A DNA stretch of 42,661 bases from Fibrobacter sp. (GTDB taxonomy: Bacteria; Fibrobacterota; Fibrobacteria; Fibrobacterales; Fibrobacteraceae). The notes beneath the pieces were generated by a model. It searched no databases and was not told the DNA's origin. It saw only the letters and a list, made by a program, of their open reading frames with translations. Position numbers and translations under genes: made by a program. Below, in pieces: positions 25,006 to 32,425 of the stretch (positions are counted from its first letter, which is position 1; every line of letters starts with the position of its first letter). The stretch is taken from positions 1-42,661 of the forward strand of contig JAAZFC010000099.1 of assembly GCA_012511955.1 (NCBI GenBank). Direction: 5' to 3'.

Positions 25006-25542
25006 ATGCGCCATTTTTTTGTTCTTAAAAACTTTTATCTCAGTGTATTCCTTTGCGGTGTGCTTTTTAGTGGGAGTTTTGCCCAGAGTTCTCCCAACAC
25101 TAAAGATGGTTTTTCCATGGGCTTAAGTATAGGAAATACCCAATTTTGGTCTTTTAATACAGCTTTTAAACATAAACATCTGTTTTTAAATGGCGGTATT
25201 GGTGGTTTTTGGTATAAAAAAGATCAATGGTGGGCTTCGGGAGACTTTGCCGTGGGAATGGTGGTTTTCCAAAAAGCTAGGACTGTGATAAATCTTAGCC
25301 TAGGCTTAAGTTATGCTTGGTATCAAGCTCCGGATGCCATCGCCCAGTCTATAAATGAGCTTTTTGGCCAAAGAGTTTTGTATGGCTATCAGTATATGGA
25401 AACCGTAAATTTTGGTCCAGTTTTAGGTTTAAGAATAAGGAATCTTCACTTTCAATATATGTGGGTTGTCCATGGTTTACGCGATAAAAACAATCGAATA
25501 GAATATAAATTAGGATATTTGTGGAATTTGCCTTTTTTTTAA
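25006..25542 (+). CDS. Secreted outer-membrane beta-barrel-like protein of unknown function
   Basis: I do not recognise this 178-aa protein. It begins with a long signal peptide (NFYLSVFLCGVLFSGSFA then Q). The rest alternates short strands rich in aromatic and glycine residues (FSMGLSIGNTQFWSF, HLFLNGGIGGFWYKK, TVINLSLGLSYAWYQ, LHFQYMWVVHGL, IEYKLGYLWNLPFF). The final residue is Phe, the classic last residue recognised by the BAM machinery. About eight amphipathic strands can be sketched, so a small outer-membrane barrel is plausible. The gene is divergent from dinB and seven bases before the histidine kinase, with which it is probably transcribed. Confidence 0.55.
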   Translation: MRHFFVLKNFYLSVFLCGVLFSGSFAQSSPNTKDGFSMGLSIGNTQFWSFNTAFKHKHLFLNGGIGGFWYKKDQWWASGDFAVGMVVFQKARTVINLSLGLSYAWYQAPDAIAQSINELFGQRVLYGYQYMETVNFGPVLGLRIRNLHFQYMWVVHGLRDKNNRIEYKLGYLWNLPFF

Positions 25543-25548
25543 GGTAAA

Positions 25549-26715
25549 ATGTTTCCAATGAAGAAAGTGAAAAGTTCTAGCCTTGTTAAAACTTTAGTTG
25601 TGAGTTCCAATCATTTGATTGTAAGAATTTTACAACATTATTTGGTTAAAGATCAAAAACGCAATTATGCATTAACTATTGAAAATAATGCAAGTATTGC
25701 GGTAAAGTTAAGTTTAAAAAACGATTATGATTTGATTTTCATAGGTGCGGAGTGCGATGGTGGTGGTACTAATGTTTTTTTAGAAAAAATACACCTTCAA
25801 GACAAAGAAACTGAGGTGCTTTATTGCCCTATAATATATTTGCATAGCGGTAACGACTTCCAGCAAAGTCTAGAAGCGTTGCATCAGGGAGCTCAAATTA
25901 GTTTGCAGGTAGAAGAGCTCAGTTCTGAGATTTTACATTTAAACATCGCTAAGATTTTGCAAGTACATGAATTGTATAAGCAAAATTATCAAATGACCCA
26001 AGAGTTGCAACGCAGCAACGAAGAGCTTAACCATTTTTCTTATGCAGTTTCCCATGATTTACGAGCTCCAATGCGAAAAATAAAGAGTTTTGCAGAAATT
26101 TTAAGTGATTATTGGGAAGATAAACTCCCCCAAAATGAAAAAGAATATTTGCAACGCATTGAAGACAGCGCGCAAAAATCTATGGATATGATGCAAGGCT
26201 TATTAAGTTACGCTCAGGTTTCCATGCAAAATAAGATTCATAGATGGATTAATTTAGAAGAGGTGATTAACCAAGTTCTTGTTAATTTATCTTTGCCCAT
26301 CGAAGAAAGTTCGGCCCAAGTGCTTTTAAAGGACTTGGCTGTGGATGTTTTTGGTGATGACATAAAATTACAGCAGTTGTTTCAAAACTTATTGGAAAAC
26401 TCGTTGAAATATGCTCCCAAAGACAAGAAACCCGAAATCGTTATAGAGCTTAGTTACCCCAATAATGATTGTGTGCAAATTAGTGTGGCGGACAATGGCA
26501 TGGGATTTTCTGCCAGTGAAGGTGAGTATATTTTCGACTTATTCCAGCGTTTACCATCAGGAATAGAACGCTCCGCAGGGCAAGGGGTAGGTTTGGCTAT
26601 TTGTAAAAGAATAGTAGAAAACATGGACGGAAAAATTTTAGTAGAAAGCATGCCTGGAAAAGGAACTACATTTTATATACAGTTTTATCATTTTCAAAAA
26701 AAGGATAATCCATGA
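25549..26715 (+). CDS. Histidine kinase with a degenerate N-terminal receiver
   Basis: The 388-aa cytosolic kinase has an N-terminal receiver-like fold (TLVVSSNHLIVRILQHYL, YDLIFIGAECDGGG) where the phospho-acceptor Asp is replaced (IGAE instead of LDxxMP). A coiled stretch (TQELQRSNEELNHFSY) leads to the H box VSHDLRAPMRKIKSF with H169. The ATPase has N box FQNLLENSLKY, G1 ADNGMGF, F box IFDLFQRL and GVGLAICKRIVENM. This is the class common in phytochrome-like and hybrid kinases. No membrane segment is seen. AAGG at 25541 precedes the ATG by 4 bases. It overlaps plsC by 4 bases (ATGA). No cognate regulator is adjacent. Confidence 0.85.
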   Translation: MFPMKKVKSSSLVKTLVVSSNHLIVRILQHYLVKDQKRNYALTIENNASIAVKLSLKNDYDLIFIGAECDGGGTNVFLEKIHLQDKETEVLYCPIIYLHSGNDFQQSLEALHQGAQISLQVEELSSEILHLNIAKILQVHELYKQNYQMTQELQRSNEELNHFSYAVSHDLRAPMRKIKSFAEILSDYWEDKLPQNEKEYLQRIEDSAQKSMDMMQGLLSYAQVSMQNKIHRWINLEEVINQVLVNLSLPIEESSAQVLLKDLAVDVFGDDIKLQQLFQNLLENSLKYAPKDKKPEIVIELSYPNNDCVQISVADNGMGFSASEGEYIFDLFQRLPSGIERSAGQGVGLAICKRIVENMDGKILVESMPGKGTTFYIQFYHFQKKDNP

Positions 26716-27437
26716 GATTAAAGAATTTTTTGTTGGCTCTTATTTTCTTTGCGAGTATAAGTATTTCTTTTGTAATAGTTGCTCCTTTTTTAATATTGGC
26801 TTTTGGCATCACAATGCAGCGCAACAAGGCTATAGTTGTAGGTAGTGCTTTTTTTAAGACTTTGCTTCCCATTTTAGGCATTCATCCCATTGTCGAAGGC
26901 AAGCACAACATTCCCAAAGGCCGTAATTTTGTGTTGCTATCCAACCACCAAAGCTTTTTAGATATAGGGGTTTTGCTTCACGAAGTTCATCCCATTGCTT
27001 TTTTAGCCAAAAAAGAGCTCTTTCGCATACCGATTTTTGGTTTTGTCTTGCGTTTTATCGGTTCCTTACCCATTGATAGAGCTGATCGACGCGCCAACGT
27101 ACACATAGCCGAGCGGATGGCAATAAATATCAAAAAGGGCTTTAATTATTGTGTTTATCCCGAAGGTACTCGTTCCACCACCGGCGAACTTTTACCCTTT
27201 AAAAACGGCATATTCCGTATAATTCAGAAATCTCCTGTGGCGGTATTGCCTGTAACCATATACGGAACTGGCGAAATTTTACCTAAAAAGGGTTTTAAAT
27301 TGTTCCCTAAAAGACCGCGGATTATCATCCATCCACTTATCGAAACTGAACAAATAGAAAAGTGGAATCTAGACGAGTTTAAAAGTGCAGTGCGCCATCG
27401 CATACAGCTTGGTTTAGATATGGCTAAAGAATTATAA
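26712..27437 (+). CDS. plsC: 1-acyl-sn-glycerol-3-phosphate acyltransferase
   Basis: The 241-aa membrane-bound enzyme acylates lysophosphatidic acid to phosphatidic acid in phospholipid synthesis. Two N-terminal hydrophobic stretches (FLLALIFFASISISFVIVA) anchor it. Catalytic motif HxxxxD is NHQSFLD (H79, D84), followed by FRIPIFGFVLRFIGSLPIDR (block II with the conserved Arg), YPEGTRS (block III) and AVLPVTIYGTG (block IV). All four family blocks are intact. The start is within the kinase stop (ATGA). A run of nine T residues about 30 bases after the stop has no convincing stem, so termination there is uncertain. Confidence 0.93.
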   Translation: MRLKNFLLALIFFASISISFVIVAPFLILAFGITMQRNKAIVVGSAFFKTLLPILGIHPIVEGKHNIPKGRNFVLLSNHQSFLDIGVLLHEVHPIAFLAKKELFRIPIFGFVLRFIGSLPIDRADRRANVHIAERMAINIKKGFNYCVYPEGTRSTTGELLPFKNGIFRIIQKSPVAVLPVTIYGTGEILPKKGFKLFPKRPRIIIHPLIETEQIEKWNLDEFKSAVRHRIQLGLDMAKEL

Positions 27438-27554
27438 AGCTTGTTTACTTGCTTAACCATTCATGAGTTTTTTTTTGCTTGCTTTTTAAGCATTTACTTA
27501 TATCTTTAGTATCATATATGGCTAGTTTTGCGGTGTTGGATATAAGGTTCGGTT

Positions 27555-30500
27555 ATGCGAAGTTTTTTTACTTATAGTGCTATTTTGATATTACTCTCAG
27601 TTAATTTGGCTGCTGGCGCTGTGCTTATTAACGAAGTACAAAGCTCAAATTTTAGCACTAAGAGTTTGTCAGCATATAATTATTCTCGAAAGTACGATAG
27701 AGATGTTTATTACGATTGGATAGAACTGTATAACAATGGCAGTCGCGAGGTGGATCTCACTGGTTATTATTTATCGGATAATCCCAATAGACCTAAAAAG
27801 TGGCAATTTCCCTCAGCAAAAATCAACGCTGGCGAATATTTAATTGTTTATGCTCCTGGGGAAGACATCAACGATGACAGCCTTAAGGTAAAAGTGCTTA
27901 CCACAAACTTTAAGCTTTCTGCTGCAGGAGAAACTGTGGTGTTATCCGATGCCAATGGAAATCCCTCAGATATGATTGTCGTACCCGAATTGTTAGCCGA
28001 TGTCTCCTATCAACGCTATCCCGATGGGGGAGGGACTTGGTTTTACAGTGATAGACCCACTCCAGGCGAAAGCAATAGAAGCACTAAAGCCACCACCATT
28101 GCCAATGCTCCGCGTTTTGGTACTCCAGGTGGTTTTTATGAGTCTTTGCCCCCTTCTGATGGTATGAGTGCCCACGCTTTGGATCATCAGGCTGAACACA
28201 AACCCTATTCTAAAGATGGAGTCTCTTCAGTGGAGCCAGCCACTGGGTCTAGTTATTATGTGAATCAAGATGGTGGTTATTCCCATATTAAATACAATTT
28301 AGGCACCGACGATCCCAATGACTATTCAGGTTACGAAATGTTTGTTCCCGACCATATATCCTTGGTGGGCGCCCATAAGTGTGAACTTATTGCCACCATA
28401 CCCGAAGGGAAGTTTTTGGATATAGGTTTTCATCAAGATAATTTAGATGGTAGGCCTCGCCACCGAGTTTTGCTTAAGGGCACAGGCAAAGAAAAAGATA
28501 AATATGCTGTTTCTTTAATGGATCCAAGTGGAGTTTTAGATCTTAATAGAATAACAAGTTTTAAAATTCGCGCAGCTACTGTGGGTGAAATGGTGGTGAA
28601 GCTATTTGATTTGCACTTTTTTGCCGATGCCAATAGCGGTGGACCTGTAAATTTGACAATTAGTGCCGATGATGGTGATGAAATCCGCTACACCACCGAT
28701 GGTTCCATACCCACTTCGTCCTCTTCCCGTTATTCCAATCCCATTCTTATAGAAAACACCACTTTTATTCGCGCTCGAGCTTTCAATTCCAATAAATTAC
28801 CCAGCCCAGTGGTGGGCAACTCTTATTTTGTTAATCAGCCTTACGGAATTCCTGTGGTGTCAATTATTATAGATAACGACGATTTTAAAGGTTTTGACAA
28901 CGGGATTTATGTAGAAGGTCCTGGTGGAAAATCAGGAGGCGAACCATATCATAAAGCAAATTTTTGGAAGAATTGGGAAAAAACAGCCAACTTTGAGTTT
29001 TTTGAAGCTAATGGAACCCAGGGTGTCAGCCAAGCAATTGGTTTAAAAATTTTTGGCCGTTGGAGTCGCATGCTTTCACAAAAATCCATGGCTGTACATT
29101 CCCGCAAATCCTATGGTAAAGAGGGCTTGGACTATAAATTGTTTACCAGTCGTCCTTTTAAATCTTATAAAAACATCTTACTTCGCAGCGGTGGGAATGA
29201 CACTTATGAAGGCATAATTCGCGACCCCATGGTTACAGGTTTGGCTCATAATGCGGATATTGAAGTGCAGGCGTGGAGACCTTGTCTATTATTGGTAAAT
29301 GGGGAAAATTTAGGTTTGTACCATATGCGAGAGAAGGTCAATGAGCATTATTTGGCCAATCACTACGATTTAAATCCCAATCATGTGCATATAATGTTTA
29401 AGCACAATGAAGTGCGTGCAGGTAGTGACTCCCAATATGTGGCCATGATTGATTATGCTAAAAAGAATGATCTCAAAAGCAGCGCGCATTATGAATGGAT
29501 GAAAGAGCAAATGGATGTGGCCAATTATGCGGCCTATCAAGTTGTAGAAATTTACGCTGCCAATGCGGATTGGCCTGGCAATAATATTAAATATTGGCGC
29601 CACCGCGCTGAGGGCAATAAATGGCGTTGGATACTATACGATACGGATCAAACCTTTGATATTTGGGAAGGAATAGCACCGGCGCATATAAACACCTTAA
29701 ACCATGCCTTAACTGGCACATCTGACAACTCGCCTTCGCGCTTACTTTTAAATGCTTTAATTGCTAATCAAGAATTTGTGAATCTATTTGTGGTAACCCT
29801 AACCGACTTTTTAAATACCCACCTAAAAACTTCTGTGGTGAAAAAGCATATAGATAGTTTGCGCAATGATATTGATCCTTTCTTAAGCTATCAATGGAGT
29901 TCTAAATATTCCATGCATGATGAACATTATGGTTTAGATGCGAATATTTCAAAAATGAAGCGCTTTGCCGAAGACAGACCCGACAATGTGTTGGGGCACT
30001 TCCGCTCCAAGTTTGGCTTGGGCAGCATGGTAGAATTGGGTATCAAAACCGAAGGTACTGGCTCCGTAAAACTCACCAGTCACGCTTTTGTCAAAGGCAA
30101 TTGGTCTGGAGATTACTTCCAAAATGTACCCGTGGTTTTAACCGCTACCCCGGTGGATGGGCATCCTTTTGAAGGTTGGAGTGGCGGCATTTCTAGCAAA
30201 GATTTAAGCATAACTTTACCCATGCACTCCGCCACCAGCGTTACCGCAAAGTTTGGCAACGATCCCAACTACAAAGCCCCCAAAGCTCCCCCTGTGGTAA
30301 AAATTCCTGTACCGGTAAAGAGTGGCATCAAATTGCGTACAGGCTTGCAATTGCAGTTGGTGCAAAATCAGTTGGCGGTGGATTTACCCCAAACAGGCAA
30401 TTTTAGCTTGACCTTGCTCAATTTAAAAGGTAAAGTAATAAGCCATCAAAATTTGCATGGTCATGCAGGGGTAAATATGATTCCCCTTAATGCAGAAAAT

Positions 30501-30572
30501 GGGATGATTATTGCGAGAGTACGCCAAGGAACTCAAATGCGCAGTATTATGCTTCCTAAAGTTTTTCATTGA
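27555..30572 (+). CDS. Secreted LTD/CotH surface protein with C-terminal sorting domain
   Basis: The 1005-aa protein has a signal peptide (SAILILLSVNLAAGA). A lamin-tail domain at about 22-165 contains VLINEVQSSN, YYDWIELYNNGSREVDLTGYYLSD and PDGGGTWFY. A carbohydrate-type module follows to about 355. A chitobiase-like segment has GDEIRYTTDGSIPTS. A CotH kinase-like region at about 425-760 shows FGRWSRMLSQKSM, LLRSGGNDTYEG and WRWILYDTDQTFD. A bacterial-repeat segment near 830-900 has ATPVDGHPFEGWSGG. The end is a sorting-type domain (FSLTLLNLKGKVISHQ). CotH proteins phosphorylate extracellular substrates in spores and are widespread on lignocellulose degraders, where their role is open. AAGG lies 8 bases before the ATG. 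A terminator follows. Confidence 0.82.
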   Translation: MRSFFTYSAILILLSVNLAAGAVLINEVQSSNFSTKSLSAYNYSRKYDRDVYYDWIELYNNGSREVDLTGYYLSDNPNRPKKWQFPSAKINAGEYLIVYAPGEDINDDSLKVKVLTTNFKLSAAGETVVLSDANGNPSDMIVVPELLADVSYQRYPDGGGTWFYSDRPTPGESNRSTKATTIANAPRFGTPGGFYESLPPSDGMSAHALDHQAEHKPYSKDGVSSVEPATGSSYYVNQDGGYSHIKYNLGTDDPNDYSGYEMFVPDHISLVGAHKCELIATIPEGKFLDIGFHQDNLDGRPRHRVLLKGTGKEKDKYAVSLMDPSGVLDLNRITSFKIRAATVGEMVVKLFDLHFFADANSGGPVNLTISADDGDEIRYTTDGSIPTSSSSRYSNPILIENTTFIRARAFNSNKLPSPVVGNSYFVNQPYGIPVVSIIIDNDDFKGFDNGIYVEGPGGKSGGEPYHKANFWKNWEKTANFEFFEANGTQGVSQAIGLKIFGRWSRMLSQKSMAVHSRKSYGKEGLDYKLFTSRPFKSYKNILLRSGGNDTYEGIIRDPMVTGLAHNADIEVQAWRPCLLLVNGENLGLYHMREKVNEHYLANHYDLNPNHVHIMFKHNEVRAGSDSQYVAMIDYAKKNDLKSSAHYEWMKEQMDVANYAAYQVVEIYAANADWPGNNIKYWRHRAEGNKWRWILYDTDQTFDIWEGIAPAHINTLNHALTGTSDNSPSRLLLNALIANQEFVNLFVVTLTDFLNTHLKTSVVKKHIDSLRNDIDPFLSYQWSSKYSMHDEHYGLDANISKMKRFAEDRPDNVLGHFRSKFGLGSMVELGIKTEGTGSVKLTSHAFVKGNWSGDYFQNVPVVLTATPVDGHPFEGWSGGISSKDLSITLPMHSATSVTAKFGNDPNYKAPKAPPVVKIPVPVKSGIKLRTGLQLQLVQNQLAVDLPQTGNFSLTLLNLKGKVISHQNLHGHAGVNMIPLNAENGMIIARVRQGTQMRSIMLPKVFH

Positions 30573-30599
30573 TCTAAATTTCTAGCCTGTCTGAAAACA

Positions 30600-30626
30600 A
30601 ACCCCTTGCATTTTAAGGGGTTTTTT
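30600..30626 (+). terminator. Intrinsic terminator after the CotH gene
   Basis: AACCCCTT, a 7-base loop and AAGGGGTT (30600-30622) form a hairpin that runs into six T residues (30621-30626). It lies 27 bases after the CotH stop and directly before the promoter of the next gene. Confidence 0.88.
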
Positions 30627-30635
30627 GCGTATAAT
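30606..30635 (+). promoter_or_regulatory. Promoter of the HD-GYP gene, giving a probable leaderless transcript
   Basis: A perfect TATAAT (30630-30635) ends six bases before the ATG at 30642, so the first transcribed base would be at or next to the start codon. TTGCAT (30606-30611, spacing 18) inside the terminator hairpin is the best -35. There is no Shine-Dalgarno sequence. Confidence 0.5.
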
Positions 30636-30641
30636 AAATAC

Positions 30642-32195
30642 ATGAAGATTGTACGAGTAAGTGAATTGCGTGGGGAAAAATTAACCGGACCTGTTTTTCA
30701 TCCTAGTGGTGTAATATTGCTAAAATCCCATGAACTTTGCACTGATCAAATGGTTTCGATTTTAGAAAATGGCGAGTTGCCTCACATAATAATTCCAGAT
30801 GAAGGTGAAAGTATTGATACTGTAATATTTAAGCTACAGTTTGAAGTTTTAAATTTAAATCTTTTAGAAGTGGGACAGGTGGTGGAGCATGCAGTATTTG
30901 ACGATGAAAATATTTTATTGCTACCAGCAGGTTCAGTGATTACAGAAGCTTTTAAACAAACACTGGAACAGCGCAATATAGAGCAAATTTTAGTTAAAAA
31001 AAAGCAAAGTTATACTTCCACCCATGGCTTAGCTTTGCGTAAAGAAATAGAAGACGCATTAAAAGAAGCATCTATTTCTTCTGATTTAGATTTAGAAGAA
31101 GCTGCAGATATTCTTTCGTCCTTAGAAATGCACACGGATAGTAAAGAAGTCCCCACGGATGCCGAAGAATTTAAACAAGCTTTAGAAGAGGAAGAAATAA
31201 CTGAAGTTAAAGCAGAGGGTGCGCTTTTTAGCGAGGTAGTAAAAGATCGACGACACTCTGCAGCTAGCGAGGAATTGAAAGAAACTATATCTGATTTAAC
31301 CTTGGATAATTTATCCATCTGCCGTCAAATACACAATTGGTTTTCTAAAGTAACCATGCTACAACAACCTTCTACTGAGCCTTTGTCGTTGATTAACGAG
31401 GTGGTTTCAAATATAATGGCTGGGGTAATTGAGCATAAAGATATTATGGGGCTTAGCGCAGTGCAATCAGATAGCGAGGATTATTTAACAGCTCATTCTT
31501 TAGCGGTGGGAACCGTAGCTTGTCTAATAGGAACGCGCATGGAGCTGGGAGTAACCCAGGTAAAAACATTGACTTGCGCTGGTTTATTAGCCGATGTAGG
31601 TATGTTGCGCATACCTAAGACTATTGTTTCTAAACCCAGTCCTTTAGACAGCTATGAACGCGCTCGCATTATGAAACATACAGAAATAGGCTTAGAAATG
31701 CTATTGAAAGTAAAAGATTTACCTTATCAAGTTCCTTGGGTGGTATATCAAAGTCATGAACGCTGTGATGGTTCTGGCTATCCCAAAGGGAAATCGGGGC
31801 ATATTATTCATTTATATTCCAAAATTATAGCCGTATCCGATATTTTTGTGGCCATGTGTGCTGTCCGACCATACAGAGATGCTCTTTTGCCTTATAGTGC
31901 CATTGAAGCCTTGCTAAATCTCACCAGTCAAAATAAACTTGACCCCCAAGTAGTGCGGGCGCTTTTAGAAGTTCAATCACTATTTCCTATTGGTTCGTTG
32001 GTGCAATTAGAAGACGGGCGCGTAGCTAGAGTGGTGGCGAGCAATCCTGAACAATATACGCGTCCAGTAATTGTAGTTTTAAGTGACAATTCATTGGAAC
32101 GCATAAATTTATTAGATAATCCTGAAATAAAAGTAGTCAAACCCTTACCTAACCCTAAAGGAATGAAATTAAAGACAAAATTGATAGGAATGTAG
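30642..32195 (+). CDS. HD-GYP domain protein with degenerate catalytic site
   Basis: The 517-aa protein has an N-terminal part seen as two short barrels (VSELRGEKLTGPVFH, LLPAGSVITEAFKQTLEQR), a charged linker with several acidic stretches to about 210, and an HD-GYP domain (about 255-450). HD-GYP enzymes hydrolyse c-di-GMP. Here the HDxGK signature reads ADVGM (A317-D318, M321), and HHExxDGxGYP reads SHERCDGSGYP (S371-H372). The KxH histidine (H346) and a later Asp (D400) remain. Loss of at least two metal ligands suggests binding or signalling rather than hydrolysis. The ATG at 30642 (MKIVRVSELRG) is chosen because an upstream GTG/CTG frame extension would run through the terminator. Confidence 0.85.
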   Translation: MKIVRVSELRGEKLTGPVFHPSGVILLKSHELCTDQMVSILENGELPHIIIPDEGESIDTVIFKLQFEVLNLNLLEVGQVVEHAVFDDENILLLPAGSVITEAFKQTLEQRNIEQILVKKKQSYTSTHGLALRKEIEDALKEASISSDLDLEEAADILSSLEMHTDSKEVPTDAEEFKQALEEEEITEVKAEGALFSEVVKDRRHSAASEELKETISDLTLDNLSICRQIHNWFSKVTMLQQPSTEPLSLINEVVSNIMAGVIEHKDIMGLSAVQSDSEDYLTAHSLAVGTVACLIGTRMELGVTQVKTLTCAGLLADVGMLRIPKTIVSKPSPLDSYERARIMKHTEIGLEMLLKVKDLPYQVPWVVYQSHERCDGSGYPKGKSGHIIHLYSKIIAVSDIFVAMCAVRPYRDALLPYSAIEALLNLTSQNKLDPQVVRALLEVQSLFPIGSLVQLEDGRVARVVASNPEQYTRPVIVVLSDNSLERINLLDNPEIKVVKPLPNPKGMKLKTKLIGM

Positions 32196-32266
32196 GGTAA
32201 TTTTGCTTGAAAAGAACTTAAATCATGAAAAAAAACAAAAAATGCAAAAAATCTTGCTAATTACCC

Positions 32267-32294
32267 TTGATAAGTGAAAACATTAATCTATAAT
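32267..32294 (+). promoter_or_regulatory. Promoter of tRNA-Lys
   Basis: TTGATA (32267-32272) is spaced 16 bases from a perfect TATAAT (32289-32294). Transcription would begin around 32301, about seven bases before the tRNA. This is one of the best sigma70-type promoters in the window. Confidence 0.75.
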
Positions 32295-32307
32295 TAGCAA
32301 CGCTTTC

Positions 32308-32379
32308 GGGCCAGTAGCTCAGTGGTAGAGCAACGCCCTTTTAAGGCGTGGGTCGAAGGTTCAAGTCCTTCCTGGCTCA
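32308..32379 (+). tRNA. tRNA-Lys (anticodon TTT)
   Basis: The 72-base gene folds into a complete cloverleaf. The acceptor stem is GGGCCAG with CTGGCTC (one G-T pair), the D stem GCTC/GAGC, the anticodon stem ACGCC/GGCGT, the T stem GAAGG/CCTTC with loop TTCAAGT, and the discriminator base is A. The seven-base anticodon loop is CTTTTAA, which places TTT at 34-36. It reads AAA and AAG. CCA is not encoded. It has its own promoter and terminator and stands alone between the HD-GYP gene and mfd. Confidence 0.95.
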
Positions 32380-32383
32380 GAAG

Positions 32384-32412
32384 ACCGAGTTTCATTGAAA
32401 CTCGGTTTTTTT
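32384..32412 (+). terminator. Intrinsic terminator after tRNA-Lys
   Basis: ACCGAGTTTC and GAAACTCGGT (32384-32406, 3-base loop) form a perfect 10-bp stem followed by seven T residues. It begins five bases after the tRNA and ends 13 bases before the mfd ATG, so mfd needs readthrough or a start site within this short gap. Confidence 0.9.
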
Positions 32413-32425
32413 ATATTGGGCCATT

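Noticed and set aside
27438-27554. T9 run at about 27468 as plsC terminator
   Set aside because: No stable hairpin precedes the T tract, so termination there cannot be supported.
32195-32266. Inverted repeat GGGTAATT and AATTACCC after the HD-GYP gene
   Set aside because: The loop would be 56 bases and there is no T run after the second arm, so it is not a terminator. No RNA structure of a known kind is evident.
32308-32379. The tRNA read as an ochre suppressor because TTA occurs in its anticodon loop
   Set aside because: With a seven-base loop CTTTTAA, the anticodon at positions 34-36 is TTT. TTA would need a shift by one base and break the stem geometry. It is tRNA-Lys.
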